The position numbers and the translations under genes were made by a program. Positions 22,801 through 36,800 of a stretch of 64,000 nucleotides of DNA are shown here, in pieces. Position 1 is the first letter of the stretch. The number at the start of each line of letters is the position of its first letter. The notes below the pieces were generated by a model that saw only the letters and a program-made list of their open reading frames with translations, did not search any database and had not been told where the DNA came from. Source of the stretch: Nemertoderma westbladi (Eukaryota > Xenacoelomorpha > Nemertodermatida > Nemertodermatidae); NCBI GenBank assembly GCA_032718475.1, contig JAUCBJ010000825.1:1-64000 (forward strand). Direction: 5' to 3'.

Positions 22801-25800
22801 CCGTGAAAGTCTGAAACAAGTAAGACCGGAAGCAAACCGAAGGCTCCTCTTTATTGGATGTTGTTTTATTTTCTGTCCAGCAGAAGCCGGGTTCCCATTG
22901 TAACGCTAAGTTTGTGTAAACACTAATGTCCAAAGTGACTAGCTTAGGGACAAAACAACCAAATTTACACAGCCTTTAGTTGGGTTTGAACTTGCGCCAT
23001 TGTTATTGACAATGGCTTTGACCAAACTATATTGTGACATCAGTCATGCGCTGTATCGACTCGGACACTGCGACATCACATACTCTGACAATCGAACTGA
23101 GGGGAACTTATTTATAAATTGTTATTATACTGCCAATGTTTATATTGTCAGGAAATATAAACGTGTGTAATATATTATTTATTGGTGTATAGGTGACATA
23201 CATGGGTTTTAAAGCCGACGTTATTATTTGGGATTTCGAAAAGAGAGAACTTTGTGCGCGGTTGTCGTTACATAAAGTAAAGGTTGAAGCATTGGCCTTC
23301 TCTCCCAATGATAAGTATCTGGCATCTTTGGGTGGCCAGGATGATGGCAGTGTGGTGATATGGGAAGTCGGTACAAAACAGGTGGGTGATATGGGAAGTC
23401 GGAACAAAACAAGTTGGTGATATGGGAAGTCGGAACAAAACAGGTTGGTGATATGGGAAGTCGGAACAAAACAGGTGGGTGATATGGGAAGTCGGAACAA
23501 AACAAGTTGGTGATATGGGAAGTCGGAACAAAACAGGTTGTTGATATGGGAAGTCGGAACAAAACAGGTTGGTGTATGGGAAGTCGGAACAAAACAGGTT
23601 GGTGATATGGGAAGTCGGAACAAAACAGGTTGGTGATATGGGAAGTCGGAACAAAACAGGTTGGTGATATGGGAAGTCGGAACAAAACAGGTTGGTGATA
23701 TGGGAAGTCGGAACAAAACAGGTTGGTGATATGGGAAGTCGGAACAAAACAGGTTGGTGATATGGGAAGTCGGAACAAAACAGGTTGGTGATATGGGAAG
23801 TCGGAACAAAAAAGGTTGGTGATATGGGAAGTCGGAACAAAACAGGTTGGTGATATGGGAAGTCGGAACAAAACAGGTTGGTCATATGGGAAGTCGGAAC
23901 AAAACAGGTTGGTGATATGGGAAGTCGGAACAAAACAGGTTGGTGATATGGGAAGTCGGAACAAAACAGGTTGGTGATATGGGAAGTCGGAACAAAACAG
24001 GTTGGTGATATGGGAAGTCGGAACAAAACAGGTTGGTGATATGGGAAGTCGGAACAAAACAGGTTGGTGATATGGGAAGTCGGAACAAAACAGGTTGGTG
24101 ATATGGGAAGTCGGAACAAAACAGGTTGGTGTATGGGAAGTCGGAACAAAACAGGTTGGTGATATGGGAAGTCGGAACAAAACAGGTTGGTGATATGGGA
24201 AGTCGGAACAAAATAGGTTGGTGATATGGGAAGTCGGAACAAAAAAGGTTGGTGTATGGGAAGTCGGAACAAAACAGGTTGGTGATATGGGAAGTCGGAA
24301 CAAAACAGGTTGGTGATATGGGAAGTCGGAACAAAACAAGTTGGTGAACAAGTTCGGAACAAAATAAGTTGGTTGTTCGGGAATTAATTCTATGTAACAA
24401 TAGCTGCAGTGTTACCAATCTGTTTCCCGAAGTTTTTATAATTTTTTTCCTCCTTCCAGGCTGTGTGTGGGGCTGCGGTTTCAGTCCCAAGCGCCGGCAT
24501 AACCTACGCATTGGCCTACACTAATCACGACGACAACACCTTTATAACGGGTGGAGAACGCACATTGAGAGTGTGGACTCTAGACAGGTACGTTTTGGAG
24601 TTATGGTGAGGGAACGCACCTTGAGAGTTCAACGTAAACCCAGTTTAATTCTTCCAAGGGTGTACCTACACCCTACTTAGGGTGTAGGGTGTACTTACTT
24701 AGGGTGTAGGGTGTACTTACTTAGGGTGTAGGGTAAGGTGTACTTACTTACGGTGTAGGGTGTACTTACTTAGGGTGTAGGGTGTACTTACTTAGGGTGT
24801 AGGGTGTACTTACTTAGCTTAGGGTTTACTTGTTGGATAAACTAATTTTTTCGATTGCAGACCGAACCGTAAGATCTACCCACAGGATATAAATACAAAT
24901 AAAAAGAAGCGAGTCATAAAGGTCATACAGGTGACAGCGGATGACAGCGACTTCTATTGCGGGTCTACAACCGGTGACATTCTCCGATGTAACCTCGGTA
25001 CACTCACCTTCGCCACCTTGGGTCCAGAGAAGGGTCGTTTATCGCAAGGAGTTACAGCCATGTGTCTCATGAAAACAGGTTAAGTTACAACCGTCAATAT
25101 ATCATATCTATCAGTCGACTGTGCGTGTGCATACGTGATTTACCGGTAATTAACTGATGAATACTGCAGGTGGCTACTGTTACAGTCGATGTGTAATGGG
25201 TTCATTGCGCTATAAAATTAATATTGAAAATGTTTTATTGAATATTTTTAGGCGAAGTGATTGCGGGTGCTGGGGACGGCGAAATTGCCATGTTTAAAGG
25301 CGGAGAAATGAAGAAGATAAAAAGTAAAAGGTTTTCTATGGATGCTGGTGGGATATCTTCTATCGTACTTCGGGGTGAAGGACACCAGTTCTATGTTGGG
25401 ACAACTAGGTCACATGTGTACAGGTGGGTCACTACTGAAGGATACCAGTTATATGTAGAGACAACTAGGTCACATGTGTAGAGGAGGGTCACTAATTAAG
25501 GACACCAGTTCTATATTGGGACAACTAGGTCACATGTGTAGAGGTGGATCACTAATTAAGGACACCAGTTCTATGTTGGGACAACTAGGTCACATGTGTA
25601 GAGGTGGGTCACTAATTAAGGACACCAGTTCTATGTTGGGACAACTAGGTCACATGTGTAGAGGTGGGTCACTAATTAAGGACACCAGTTCTATGTTGGG
25701 ACAACTAGGTCACATGTGTAGAGGTGGGTCACTAATTAAGGACACCAGTTCTATGTTGGGACAACTAGGTCACATGTGTAGAGGTGGATCACTAATTAAG

Positions 25801-28800
25801 GACACCAGTTCTATGTTGGGACAACTAGGTCACATGTGAAGAGGTGGGTCACTAATTAAGGACACCAGTTCTATGTTGAGACAACTAGGTCACATGTGTA
25901 GAGGTGGGTCACTAATTAAGGACACCAGTTCTATATTGGGACAACTAGGTCACATGTGTAGAGGTGGATCACTAATTAAGGACACCAGTTCTATGTTGGG
26001 ACAACTAGGTCACATGTGTAGAGGTGGGTCACTAATTAAGGACACCAGTTCTATGTTGGGACAACTAGGTCACATGTGTAGAGGTGGGTCACTAATTAAG
26101 GACACCAGTTCTATGTTGGGACAATTAGGTCACATGTGTAGAGGTGGGTCACTAATTAAGGACACCAGTTCTATGTTGGGACAATTAGGTCACATGTGTA
26201 GAGGTGGGTCACTAATTAAGGACACCAGTTCTATGTTGGGACAACTAGGTCACATGTGTAGAGGTGGGTCACTAATTAAGGACACCAGTTCTATGTTGGG
26301 ACAACTAGGTCACATGTGTAGAGGTGGGTCACTAATTAAGGACACCAGTTCTATATTGGGACAACTAGGTCACATGTGTAGAGGTGGGTCACTAATTAAG
26401 GACACCAGTTCTATGTTGGGACAACTAGGTCACATGTGTAGAGGTGGGTCACTAATTAAGGACACCAGTTATATGTTGGGACAACTAGGTCACATGTGTA
26501 GAGGTGGGTCACTAATTAATGACACCAGTTCTATGTTGGGACAACTAGGTCACATGTCTAAAGGTGGGTCACTAATTAAGGACACCAGTTCTATGTAGAG
26601 ACAACTAGGTCACATGTGTAGAGGTGGGTCACTAATTAATGACACCAGTTCTATGTTGGGACAACTAGGTCACATGTGTAGAGGTGGGTCACTAATTAAG
26701 GACACCAGTTCTATATTGGGACAACTAGGTCACATGTGTAGAGGTGGGTCACTAATTAAGGACACCAGTTCTATGTTGAGACAACTAGGTCACATGTGTA
26801 GAGGTGGGTCACTAATTAAGGACACCAGTTCTATATTGGGACAACTAGGTCACATGTGTAGAGGTGGATCACTAATTAAGGACACCAGTTCTATGTTGGG
26901 ACAACTAGGTCACATGTGTAGAGGTGGGTCACTAATTAAGGACACCAGTTCTATGTTGGGACAACTAGGTCACATGTGTAGAGGTGGGTCACTAATTAAG
27001 GACACCAGTTCTATGTTGGGACAATTAGGTCACATGTGTAGAGGTGGGTCACTAATTAAGGACACCAGTTCTATGTTGGGACAATTAGGTCACATGTGTA
27101 GAGGTGGGTCACTAATTAAGGACACCAGTTCTATGTTGGGACAATTAGGTCACATGTGTAGAGGTGGGTCACTAATTAAGGACACCAGTTCTATGTTGGG
27201 ACAACTAGGTCACATGTGTAGAGGTGGGTCACTAATTAAGGACACCAGTTCTATGTTGGGACAACTAGGTCACATGTGTAGAGGTGGGTCACTAATTAAG
27301 GACACCAGTTCTATATTGGGACAACTAGGTCACATGTGTAGAGGTGGGTCACTAATTAAGGACACCAGTTCTATGTTGGGACAACTAGGTCACATGTGTA
27401 GAGGTGGGTCACTAATTAAGGACACCAGTTATATGTTGGGACAACTAGGTCACATGTGTAGAGGTGGGTCACTAATTAATGACACCAGTTCTATGTTGGG
27501 ACAACTAGGTCACATGTCTAAAGGTGGGTCACTAATTAAGGACACCAGTTCTATGTAGAGACAACTAGGTCACATGTGTAGAGGTGGGTCACTAATTAAT
27601 GACACCAGTTCTATGTTGGGACAACTAGGTCACATGTGTAGAGGTGGGTCACTAATTAAGGACACCAGTTCTATATTGGGACAACTAGGTCACATGTGTA
27701 GAGGTGGGTCACTAATTAAGGACACCAGTTCTATGTTGGGACAACTAGGTCACATGTGTAGAGGTGGGTCACTAATTAAGGACACCAGTTCTATATTGGG
27801 ACAACTAGGTCACATGTCTAAAGGTGGGTCACTAATTAAGGACACCAGTTCTATGTAGAGACAACTAGGTCACATGTGTAGAGGTGGGTCACTAATTAAT
27901 GACACCAGTTCTATGTTGGGACAACTAGGTCACATGTGTAGAGGTGGGTCACTAATTAAGGACACCAGTTATATGTTGGGACAACTAGGTCACATGTGTA
28001 GAGGTGGGTCACTAATTAATGACACCAGTTCTATGTTGGGACAACTAGGTCACATGTCTAAAGGTGGGTCACTAATTAAGGACACCAGTTCTATGTAGAG
28101 ACAACTAGGTCACATGTGTAGAGGTGGGTCACTAATTAATGACACCAGTTCTATGTTGGGACAACTAGGTCACATGTGTAGAGGTGGGTCACTAATTAAG
28201 GACACCAGTTCTATATTGGGACAACTAGGTCACATGTGTAGAGGTGGGTCACTAATTAAGGACACCAGTTCTATATTGGGACAACTAGGTCACATGTGTA
28301 GAGGTGGGTCACTAATTAAGGACACCAGTTCTATATTGGGACAAGTAGGTCACATGTGTAGAGGAGGGTCACTAATTAAGGACACCAGTTCTATATTGGG
28401 ACAACTAGGTCACATGTGTAGAGGTGGGTCACTAATTAAGGACACCAGTTCTATATTGGGACAACTAGGTCACATGTGTAGAGGTGGGTCACTAATTAAG
28501 GATACCAGTTCTATATTGGGACAACTAGGTCACATGTGTAGAGGTGGGTCACTAATTAAGGACACCAGTTCTATATTGGGACAACTAGGTCACATGTGTA
28601 GAGGTGGGTCACTAATTAAGGACACCAGTTCTATATTGGGACAACTAGGTCACATGTGTAGAGGTGGGTCACTAATTAAGGACACCAGTTCTATATTGGG
28701 ACAACTAGGTCACATGTGTAGAGGTGGGTCACTAATTAATGACACCAGTTCTATGTTGAGACAACTAGGTCACATGTGTAGAGGTCGGTCACTAATTAAG

Positions 28801-30842
28801 GACACCAGTTCTATATTGGGACAACTAGGTCACATGTGTAGAGGTGGGTCACTAATTAAGGACACCAGTTCTATATTGGGACAACTAGGTCACATGTGTA
28901 GAGGTGGGTCACTAATTAAGGACACCAGTTCTATGTTGGGACAACTAGGTTACATGTGTAGAGGTGGGTCACTAATTAAGGACACCAGTTCTATGTTGAG
29001 ACAACTAGGTTACATGTGTAGAGGTGGGTCACTAATTAAGGACACCAGTTCTATGTTGAGACAACTAGGTCACATGTGTAGAGGTGGATCACTAATTAAG
29101 GACACCAGTTCTATGTAGAGACAACTAGGTTACATGTGTAGAGGTGGGTCACTAATTAAGGACACCAGTTCTATGTAGAGACAACTAGGTTACATGTGTA
29201 GAGGTGGGTCACTAATTAAGGACACCAGTTCTATGTTGGGACAACTAGGTTACATGTGTAGAGGTGGGTCACTAATTAAGGACACCAGTTCTATGTAGAG
29301 ACAACTAGGTTACATGTGTAGAGGCGGGTCACTAATTAAGGACACCAGTTCTATTAGACCCCACTTGTAAAAGCATCCTGTACAAGTTTTCTGTACATTT
29401 AGATTCAACTACGCTGAATTCTCTTACGACATTATGTTCACGGCTCACCACGCTCCTGTCAATGACGTCGCTTTCCCATACGAATGTTCGGATCTTTTTG
29501 CCACCTGCTCCCAAGAAGATATTCGAGTTTGGAACGGGAAAACATCTAAAGAACTCCTCAGGATCACCGTGTCCAATATGACTTGTAACGCCATCGATTT
29601 TATGCGGTAAGACATAATCTTTTTAACTAACTAATTATAATTAATAGATAATTGAAATTATTATGTCAAACTTAATAATTGGAATATAATAGATAATTGA
29701 AAGTTATTGTTATGAAAGAATTACAATATTGTGCTTTGGCACTAGAACAAAGCCGCCTCCGCTTTACAGGACATTGCTTTCGCCGTGAGGACCAGCCAGT
29801 GCATCATAATCTTGTGCTTTGGCGCCCACATGGAGCGAGTAAGCATGGTGGACAGCACATGACTTTCTTGAGACGCATCTTAAAGGACACTGGCTTTGAA
29901 GATGCCGATAATCTCGCGAAAGTTATGAGGGATAGGGAGTTGTGGCCGTACAACTTTGTTGATAAGCCGGCATAACATTCTTAACGCACGCTGCATTGGG
30001 GAATATTGCCAATTGTAGATTGCATGGTGGTGGCAAAAATATTTTTGTTAAACTGGAATAGCATCACAATGTGCAGCTTCAATGCAGCATGTCGATTGTA
30101 GTAGTAGTTTAGGAACGCTGCAGTGTCTCAGTGCCGGTCCAATGGGTAGCCTTGGGGTCGTGAACTTGAAACTTTCATCTTCATCTTTCTCATTATCTTA
30201 GAGTTAAGTTATCCTCCTGACTACACGCTGGCCGATACTTAATTAAACTAATTATTAGTTTAAAACAATAGCTAATAAAAATTACTCTTAAACAATATGA
30301 TTATTTTACTTGCTTAACTTACGTAATTGCTGTTCACTTAGCGACGGTAAAACTATCGTATCGGCTTGGAATGATGGTAAGGTCCGTGGTTTCTACCCGG
30401 AGACTGGTAACCTAATGTTTATCATACACGACGCCCACACTAAGAGCGTCACTTCCATAGCGACAACCAATGACTGCGCTCGAATAATCTCGGGGGGTGG
30501 AGAAGGACAAGTTAGTTCACTTTAATTAATTAGTTAAATATTAATTGGCCCAGAGTTATGTAAGTAACATGTAAAGCGTAACATGTCGTAGCATTCTATG
30601 ACGCCATTAGCTGTAAAATATCATTCTTAAAAAAATATTAACCGGTTTAAGGCATAATGATATTCATATATTAAATAAAGATGGAAGGATATAGGGTGAA
30701 GCATGTATTCAATTCACTGTTACGGTAATTAATTAGTTTTAATTTTTAATTAGGTTCGTGTTTGGGATGTCTCCAACCGAAAGATTCCCAAAATGATTGC
30801 CGCTATGAAGGAACACAACGGAGAAGTTACTTGTATCAAGGT

Positions 30843-30876
<34 letters not shown>

Positions 30877-33800
30877 CATCAATCAAGGTAATTCAAATAG
30901 GAATAACATTTACTTGTATCAAGGTAATTAAAAAAAAAAAAAAAAAAAAAAAATTCATCAATCAAGGTAATTCAAATAGGAATAACATTTACTTGTATCA
31001 AGGTAATTAAAATAGGAATAACATTTACTTGTATCAAGGTAATTCATATAGGAATAACATTTACTTGTATCAAGGTAATTCAAATAGGAATAACATTTAC
31101 TTGTATCAAGGTAATTCAAATAGGAATAACATTTACTTGTATCAAGGTAATTCAAATAGGAATAACATTTACTTGTATCAAGGTAATTCAAATAGGAATA
31201 ACATTTACTTGTATCAAGGTAATTCAAATAGGAATAACATTTACTTGTATCAAGGTAATTCAAATAGGAATAACATTTACTTGTATCAAGGTAATTCAAA
31301 TAGGAATAACATTTACTTGTATCAAGGTAATTCAAATAGGAATAACATTTACTTGTATCAAGGTAATTCAAATAGGAATAACATTTACTTGTATCAAGGT
31401 AATTCAAATAGGAATAACATTTACTTGTATCAAGGTAATTCAAATAGGAATAACATTTACTTGTATCAAGGTAATTCAAATAGGAATAACATTTACTTGT
31501 ATCAAGGTAATTCAAATAGGAATAACATTTACTTGTATCAAGGTAATTAAAATAGGAATAACATTTACTTGTATCAAGGTAATTCAAATAGGAATAGCAT
31601 TTACTTGTATCAAGGTAATTCAAATAGGAATAACATTTACTTGTATCAAGGTAATTCAAATAGGAATAACATTTACTTGTATCAAGGTAATTCAAATAGG
31701 AATAACATTTACTTGTATCAAGGTAATTCAAATAGGAATAACATTTACTTGTATCAAGGTAATTCAAATAGGAATAACATTTACTTGTATCAAGGTAATT
31801 CAAATAGGAATAACATTTACTTGTATCAAGGTAATTCAAATAGGAATAACATTTACTTGTATCAAGGTAATTCAAATAGGAATAACATTTACTTGTATCA
31901 AGGTAATTCAAATAGGAATAACATTTACTTGTATCAAGGTAATTCAAATAGGAATAACATTTACTTGTATCAAGGTAATTCAAATAGGAATAACATTTAC
32001 TTGTATCAAGGTAATTCAAATAGGAATAACATTTACTTGTATCAAGGTAATTCAAATAGGAATAACATTTACTTGTATCAAGGTAATTCAAATAGGAATA
32101 ACATTTACTTGTATCAAGGTAATTCAAATAGGAATAACATTTACTTGTATCAAGGTAATTCAAATAGGAATAACATTTACTTGTATCAAGGTAATTCAAA
32201 TAGGAATAACATTTACTTGTATCAAGGTAATTCAAATAGGAATAACATTTACTTGTATCAAGGTAATTCAAATAGGAATAACATTTACTTGTATCAAGGT
32301 AATTCAAATAGGAATAACATTTACTTGTATCAAGGTAATTAAAATAGGAATAACATTTACTTGTATCAAGGTAATTCAAATAGGAATAACATTTACTTGT
32401 ATCAAGGTAATTAAAATAGGAATAACATTTACTTGTATCAAGGTAATTCAAATAGGAATAACATTTACTTGTATCAAGGTAATTCAAATAGGAATAACAT
32501 TTACTTGTATCAAGGTAATTAAAATAGGAATAACATTTACTTGTATCAAGGTAATTCAAATAGGAATAACATTTACTTGTATCAAGGTAATTCAAATAGG
32601 AATAACATTTACTTGTATCAAGGTAATTCAAATAGGAATAACATTTACTTGTATCAAGGTAATTCAAATAGGAATAACATTTACTTGTATCAAGGTAATT
32701 CAAATAGGAATAACATTTACTTGTATCAAGGTAATTCAAATAGGAATAACATTTACTTGTATCAAGGTAATTCAAATAGGAATAACATTTACTTGTATCA
32801 AGGTAATTCAAATAGGAATAACATTTACTTGTATCAAGGTAATTCAAATAGGAATAACATTTACTTGTATCAAGGTAATTCAAATAGGAATAACATTTAC
32901 TTGTATCAAGGTAATTCAAATAGGAATAACATTTACTTGTATCAAGGTAATTCAAATAGGAATAACATTTACTTGTATCAAGGTAATTCAAATAGGAATA
33001 ACATTTACTTGTATCAAGGTAATTCAAATAGGAATAACATTTACTTGTATCAAGGTAATTCAAATAGGAATAACATTTACTTGTATCAAGGTAATTCAAA
33101 TAGGAATAACATTTACTTGTATCAAGGTAATTCAAATAGGAATAACATTTACTTGTATCAAGGTAATTCAAATAGGAATAACATTTACTTGTATCAAGGT
33201 AATTCAAATAGGAATAACATTTACTTGTATCAAGGTAATTCAAATAGGAATAACATTTACTTGTATCAAGGTAATTCAAATAGGAATAACATTTACTTGT
33301 ATCAAGGTAATTCAAATAGGAATAACATTTACTTCCTGGAATGACGTCACTCTATACTGTCCGGTAATAACATCTACTTCCTGGAATGACGTCACTCTAT
33401 ACTGTCCGGTAATAACATCTACTTCCAGGAATGACGTCACTCTATACTGTCCGGTAATAACATCTACTTCCTGGAATGACGTCACTCTATACTGTCCGGT
33501 AATAACATCTACTTCCTGGAATGACGTCACTCTATACTGTCCGGTAATAACATCTACTTCCTGGAATGACGTCACTCTATACTGTCCGGTAATAACATCT
33601 ACTTCCTGGAATGACGTCACTCTATACTGTCCGGTAATAACATCTACTTCCTGGAATGACGTCACTCTATACTGTCCGGTAATAACATCTACTTCCTGGA
33701 ATGACGTCATTCTATACTGTCCGGTAATAACATCTACTTCCTGGAATGACGTCACTCTATACTGTCCGGTAATAACATCTACTTCCTGGAATGACGTCAT

Positions 33801-36800
33801 TCTATACTGTCCGGTAATAACATCTACTTCCTGGAATGACGTCACTCTATACTGTCCGGTAATAACATCTACTTCCTGGAATGACGTCACTCTATACTGT
33901 CCGGTAATAACATCTACTTCCTGGAATGACGTCACTCTATACTGTCCGGTAATAACATATACTTCCAGGAATGACGTCACTCTATATTGTCTGGTAATAA
34001 CATCTACTTCCTGGAATGACGTCATTCTATACTGTCCGGTAATAACATCTACTTCCTGGAATGACGTCACTCTATACTGTCCGGTAATAACATCTACTTC
34101 CTGGAATGACGTCACTCTATACTGTCCGGTAATAACATATACTTCCAGGAATGACGTCACTCTATACTGTCTGGTAATAACATCTACTTCCTGGAATGAC
34201 GTCACTCTATACTGTCCGGTAATAACATCTACTTCCTGGAATGACGTCACTCTATACTGTCCGGTAATAACATATACTTCCAGGAATGACGTCACTCTAT
34301 ACTGTCTGGTAATAACATCTACTTCCTGGAATGACGTCATTCTATACTGTCCGGTAATAACATCTACTTCCTGGAATGACGTCACTCTATACTGTCCGGT
34401 AATAACATATACTTCCAGGAATGACGTCACTCTATACTGTCTGGTAATAACATCTACTTCCTGGAATGACGTCACTCTATACTGTCCGGTAATATTACGC
34501 AGTTCCAACGTATAATTTCTTTACAGGTCCGTCGGAATGACTCGGAATGTATTTCAACCTCGACGGACGGAACTACGATTATATGGGATCTCGAGCGATT
34601 CGTCCGATCGCAAATGATTATGGCCAATACATTGTTTCAATGCGTTGCTTACAGACCCGACGAATGTCAGGTAAGTCTTACAGACCCGACGAATGTCAGG
34701 TAAGTCTTACAGACCCGACGAATGTCCGGTAAGTCTTACAGACCCTACGAATGTCAGGTAAGTCTTACAGACCCGACGAAAGTCAGGTAAGTCTTACAGA
34801 CCCGACGAATGTCAGGTAAGTCTTACAGACCCGACGAATGTCAGGTAAGTCTTACAGACCCGACGAATGTCAGGTAAGTCTTACAGACCCGACGAATGTC
34901 CGGTAAGTCTTACAGACCCTACGAATGTCAGGTAAGTCTTACAGACCCGACGAATGTCAGGTAAGTCTTACAGACCCGACGAATGTCAGGTAAGTCTTAC
35001 AGACCCGACGAATGTCAGGTAAGTCTTACAGACCCGACGAATGTCAGGTAAGTCTTACAGACCCGACGAATGTCAGGTAAGTCTTACAGACCCGACGAAT
35101 GTCAGGTAAGTCTTACAGACCCGACGAATGTCAGGTAAGTCTTACAGACCCGACGAATGTCAGGTAAGTCTTACAGACCCGACGAATTTCAGGTGAGTCT
35201 TACAGACCCGACGAATGTCAGGTAAGTCTTACAGACCCGACGAATGTCAGGTAAGTCTTAAAGACCCGACGAATGTCAGGTAAGTCTTACAGACACGACG
35301 AATGTCAGGTAAGTCTTACAGACCCGACGAATGTCAGGTAAGTCTTACAGACCCGACGAATGTCGGGTAAGTCTTACAGACACGACGAATGTCAGGTAAG
35401 TCTTACAGACACGACGAATGTCAGGTAAGTATGTGATAAGTAGGATAAGTAAGATAATAATTACTTACTTTTGGGAGGTTGTCAATCAATAATATAATAC
35501 TCAATGTAGTCAATGTTAAATAATACGTTAAATGTTAAGTAATATAGCTCAATTTTTTTAACTAGTATTTTTATTACTATTTATAATAATAATTTTTTTT
35601 TAATTTGGAGACATCATGCCAACCGATAATGTATACGTCATTTATTATCGTTGCCTAGGTGATAACTTCTGGAACTGACCGCAAGGTTGGCTACTGGGAA
35701 ACTTACGACGGATCGCAGATCAGAGAGATCGATGGATCTAGAAGTGGAGCCATATTCGGCATGGACATGGCGAGTTCTGGAGATTACTTCATACTGGGAG
35801 GGGCTGACAGATTAGTCAAGGTGGGAGACTATTTCATACTGGGAGGGGCTGACAGATTAGTCAAGGTGGGAGACTATTTCATACTGGGAGGGGCTGACAG
35901 ATTAGTCAAGGTGGGAGACTATTTCATACTGGGAGGGGCTGACAGATTAGTCAAGGTGGGAGACTATTTCATACTGGGAGGGGCTGACAGATTAGTCAAG
36001 GTGGGAGACTATTTCATACTGGGAGGGGCTGACAGATTAGTCAAGGTGGGAGACTATTTCATACTGGGAGGGGCTGACAGATTAGTCAAGGTGGGAGACT
36101 ATTTCATACGGGGAGGGGCTGACAGATTAGTCAAGGTGGGAGACTATTTCATACTGGGAGGGGCTGACAGATTAGTCAAGGTGGGAGACTATTTCATACT
36201 GGGAGGGGCTGACAGATTAGTCAAGGTGGGAGACTATTTCATACTGGGAGGGGCTGACAGATTAGTCAAGGTGGGAGACTATTTCATACTGGGAGGGGCT
36301 GACAGATTAGTCAAGGTGGGAGACTATTTCATACTGGGAGGGGCTGACAGATTAGTCAAGGTGGGAGACTATTTCATACTGGGAGGGGCTGACCGATTAG
36401 TCAAGGTGGGAGACTATTTCATACTGGGAGGGGCTGACCGATTAGTCAAGGTGGGAGACTATTTCATACTGGGAGGGGCTGACAGATTAGTCAAGGAGGG
36501 AGACTATTTCATACTGGGAGGGGCTGACAGATTAGTCAAGGTGGGCGACTATTTCATACTGGGAGGGGCTGACAGATTAGTCAAGGTGGGAGACTATTTC
36601 ATACTGGGATGCGCTGAAGGTGGGAGACTATTTCATACTGGGAGGGGCTGACAGATTAGTCAAGGTGGGAGACTATTTCATACTGGGAGGGGCTGACAGA
36701 TTAGTCAAGGTGGGAGACTATTTCATACTGGGATGGGCTGACAGATTGATTAGTCAAGGTGGGAGACTATTTCATACTGGGATGGGCTGACAGATTAGTC

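Noticed and set aside
23224-24351. Minus-strand ORFs of 209-375 codons with FPYHQPVLFRLPIS repeats
   Set aside because: Reverse translation of the intron-3 minisatellite; the sense strand holds exon-derived donor copies.
24660-24830. Telomere-like TTAGGGTG tandem repeats
   Set aside because: The unit is CTTACTTAGGGTGTAGGGTG, inside an intron, not a telomeric hexamer array.
25474-29118. Plus-strand ORFs of CRGGSLIKDTSSMLGQLGHM repeats
   Set aside because: Off-frame reading of the intron-6 array. The exon frame is different and stopped by TAG.
25380-29354. CRISPR-like regular repeats
   Set aside because: The units are contiguous without unique spacers, lie in a eukaryotic intron and have no cas genes.
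30958-33315. 785-codon minus-strand ORF of NYLDTSKCYSYL repeats
   Set aside because: It is the reverse frame of the 36-bp intronic array in CFAP52; a unit divisible by three keeps frames open by default. No unique coding sequence.
33312-34508. 398-codon minus ORF (TGQYRVTSFQEVDVI repeats)
   Set aside because: Artefact of the 45-bp array.
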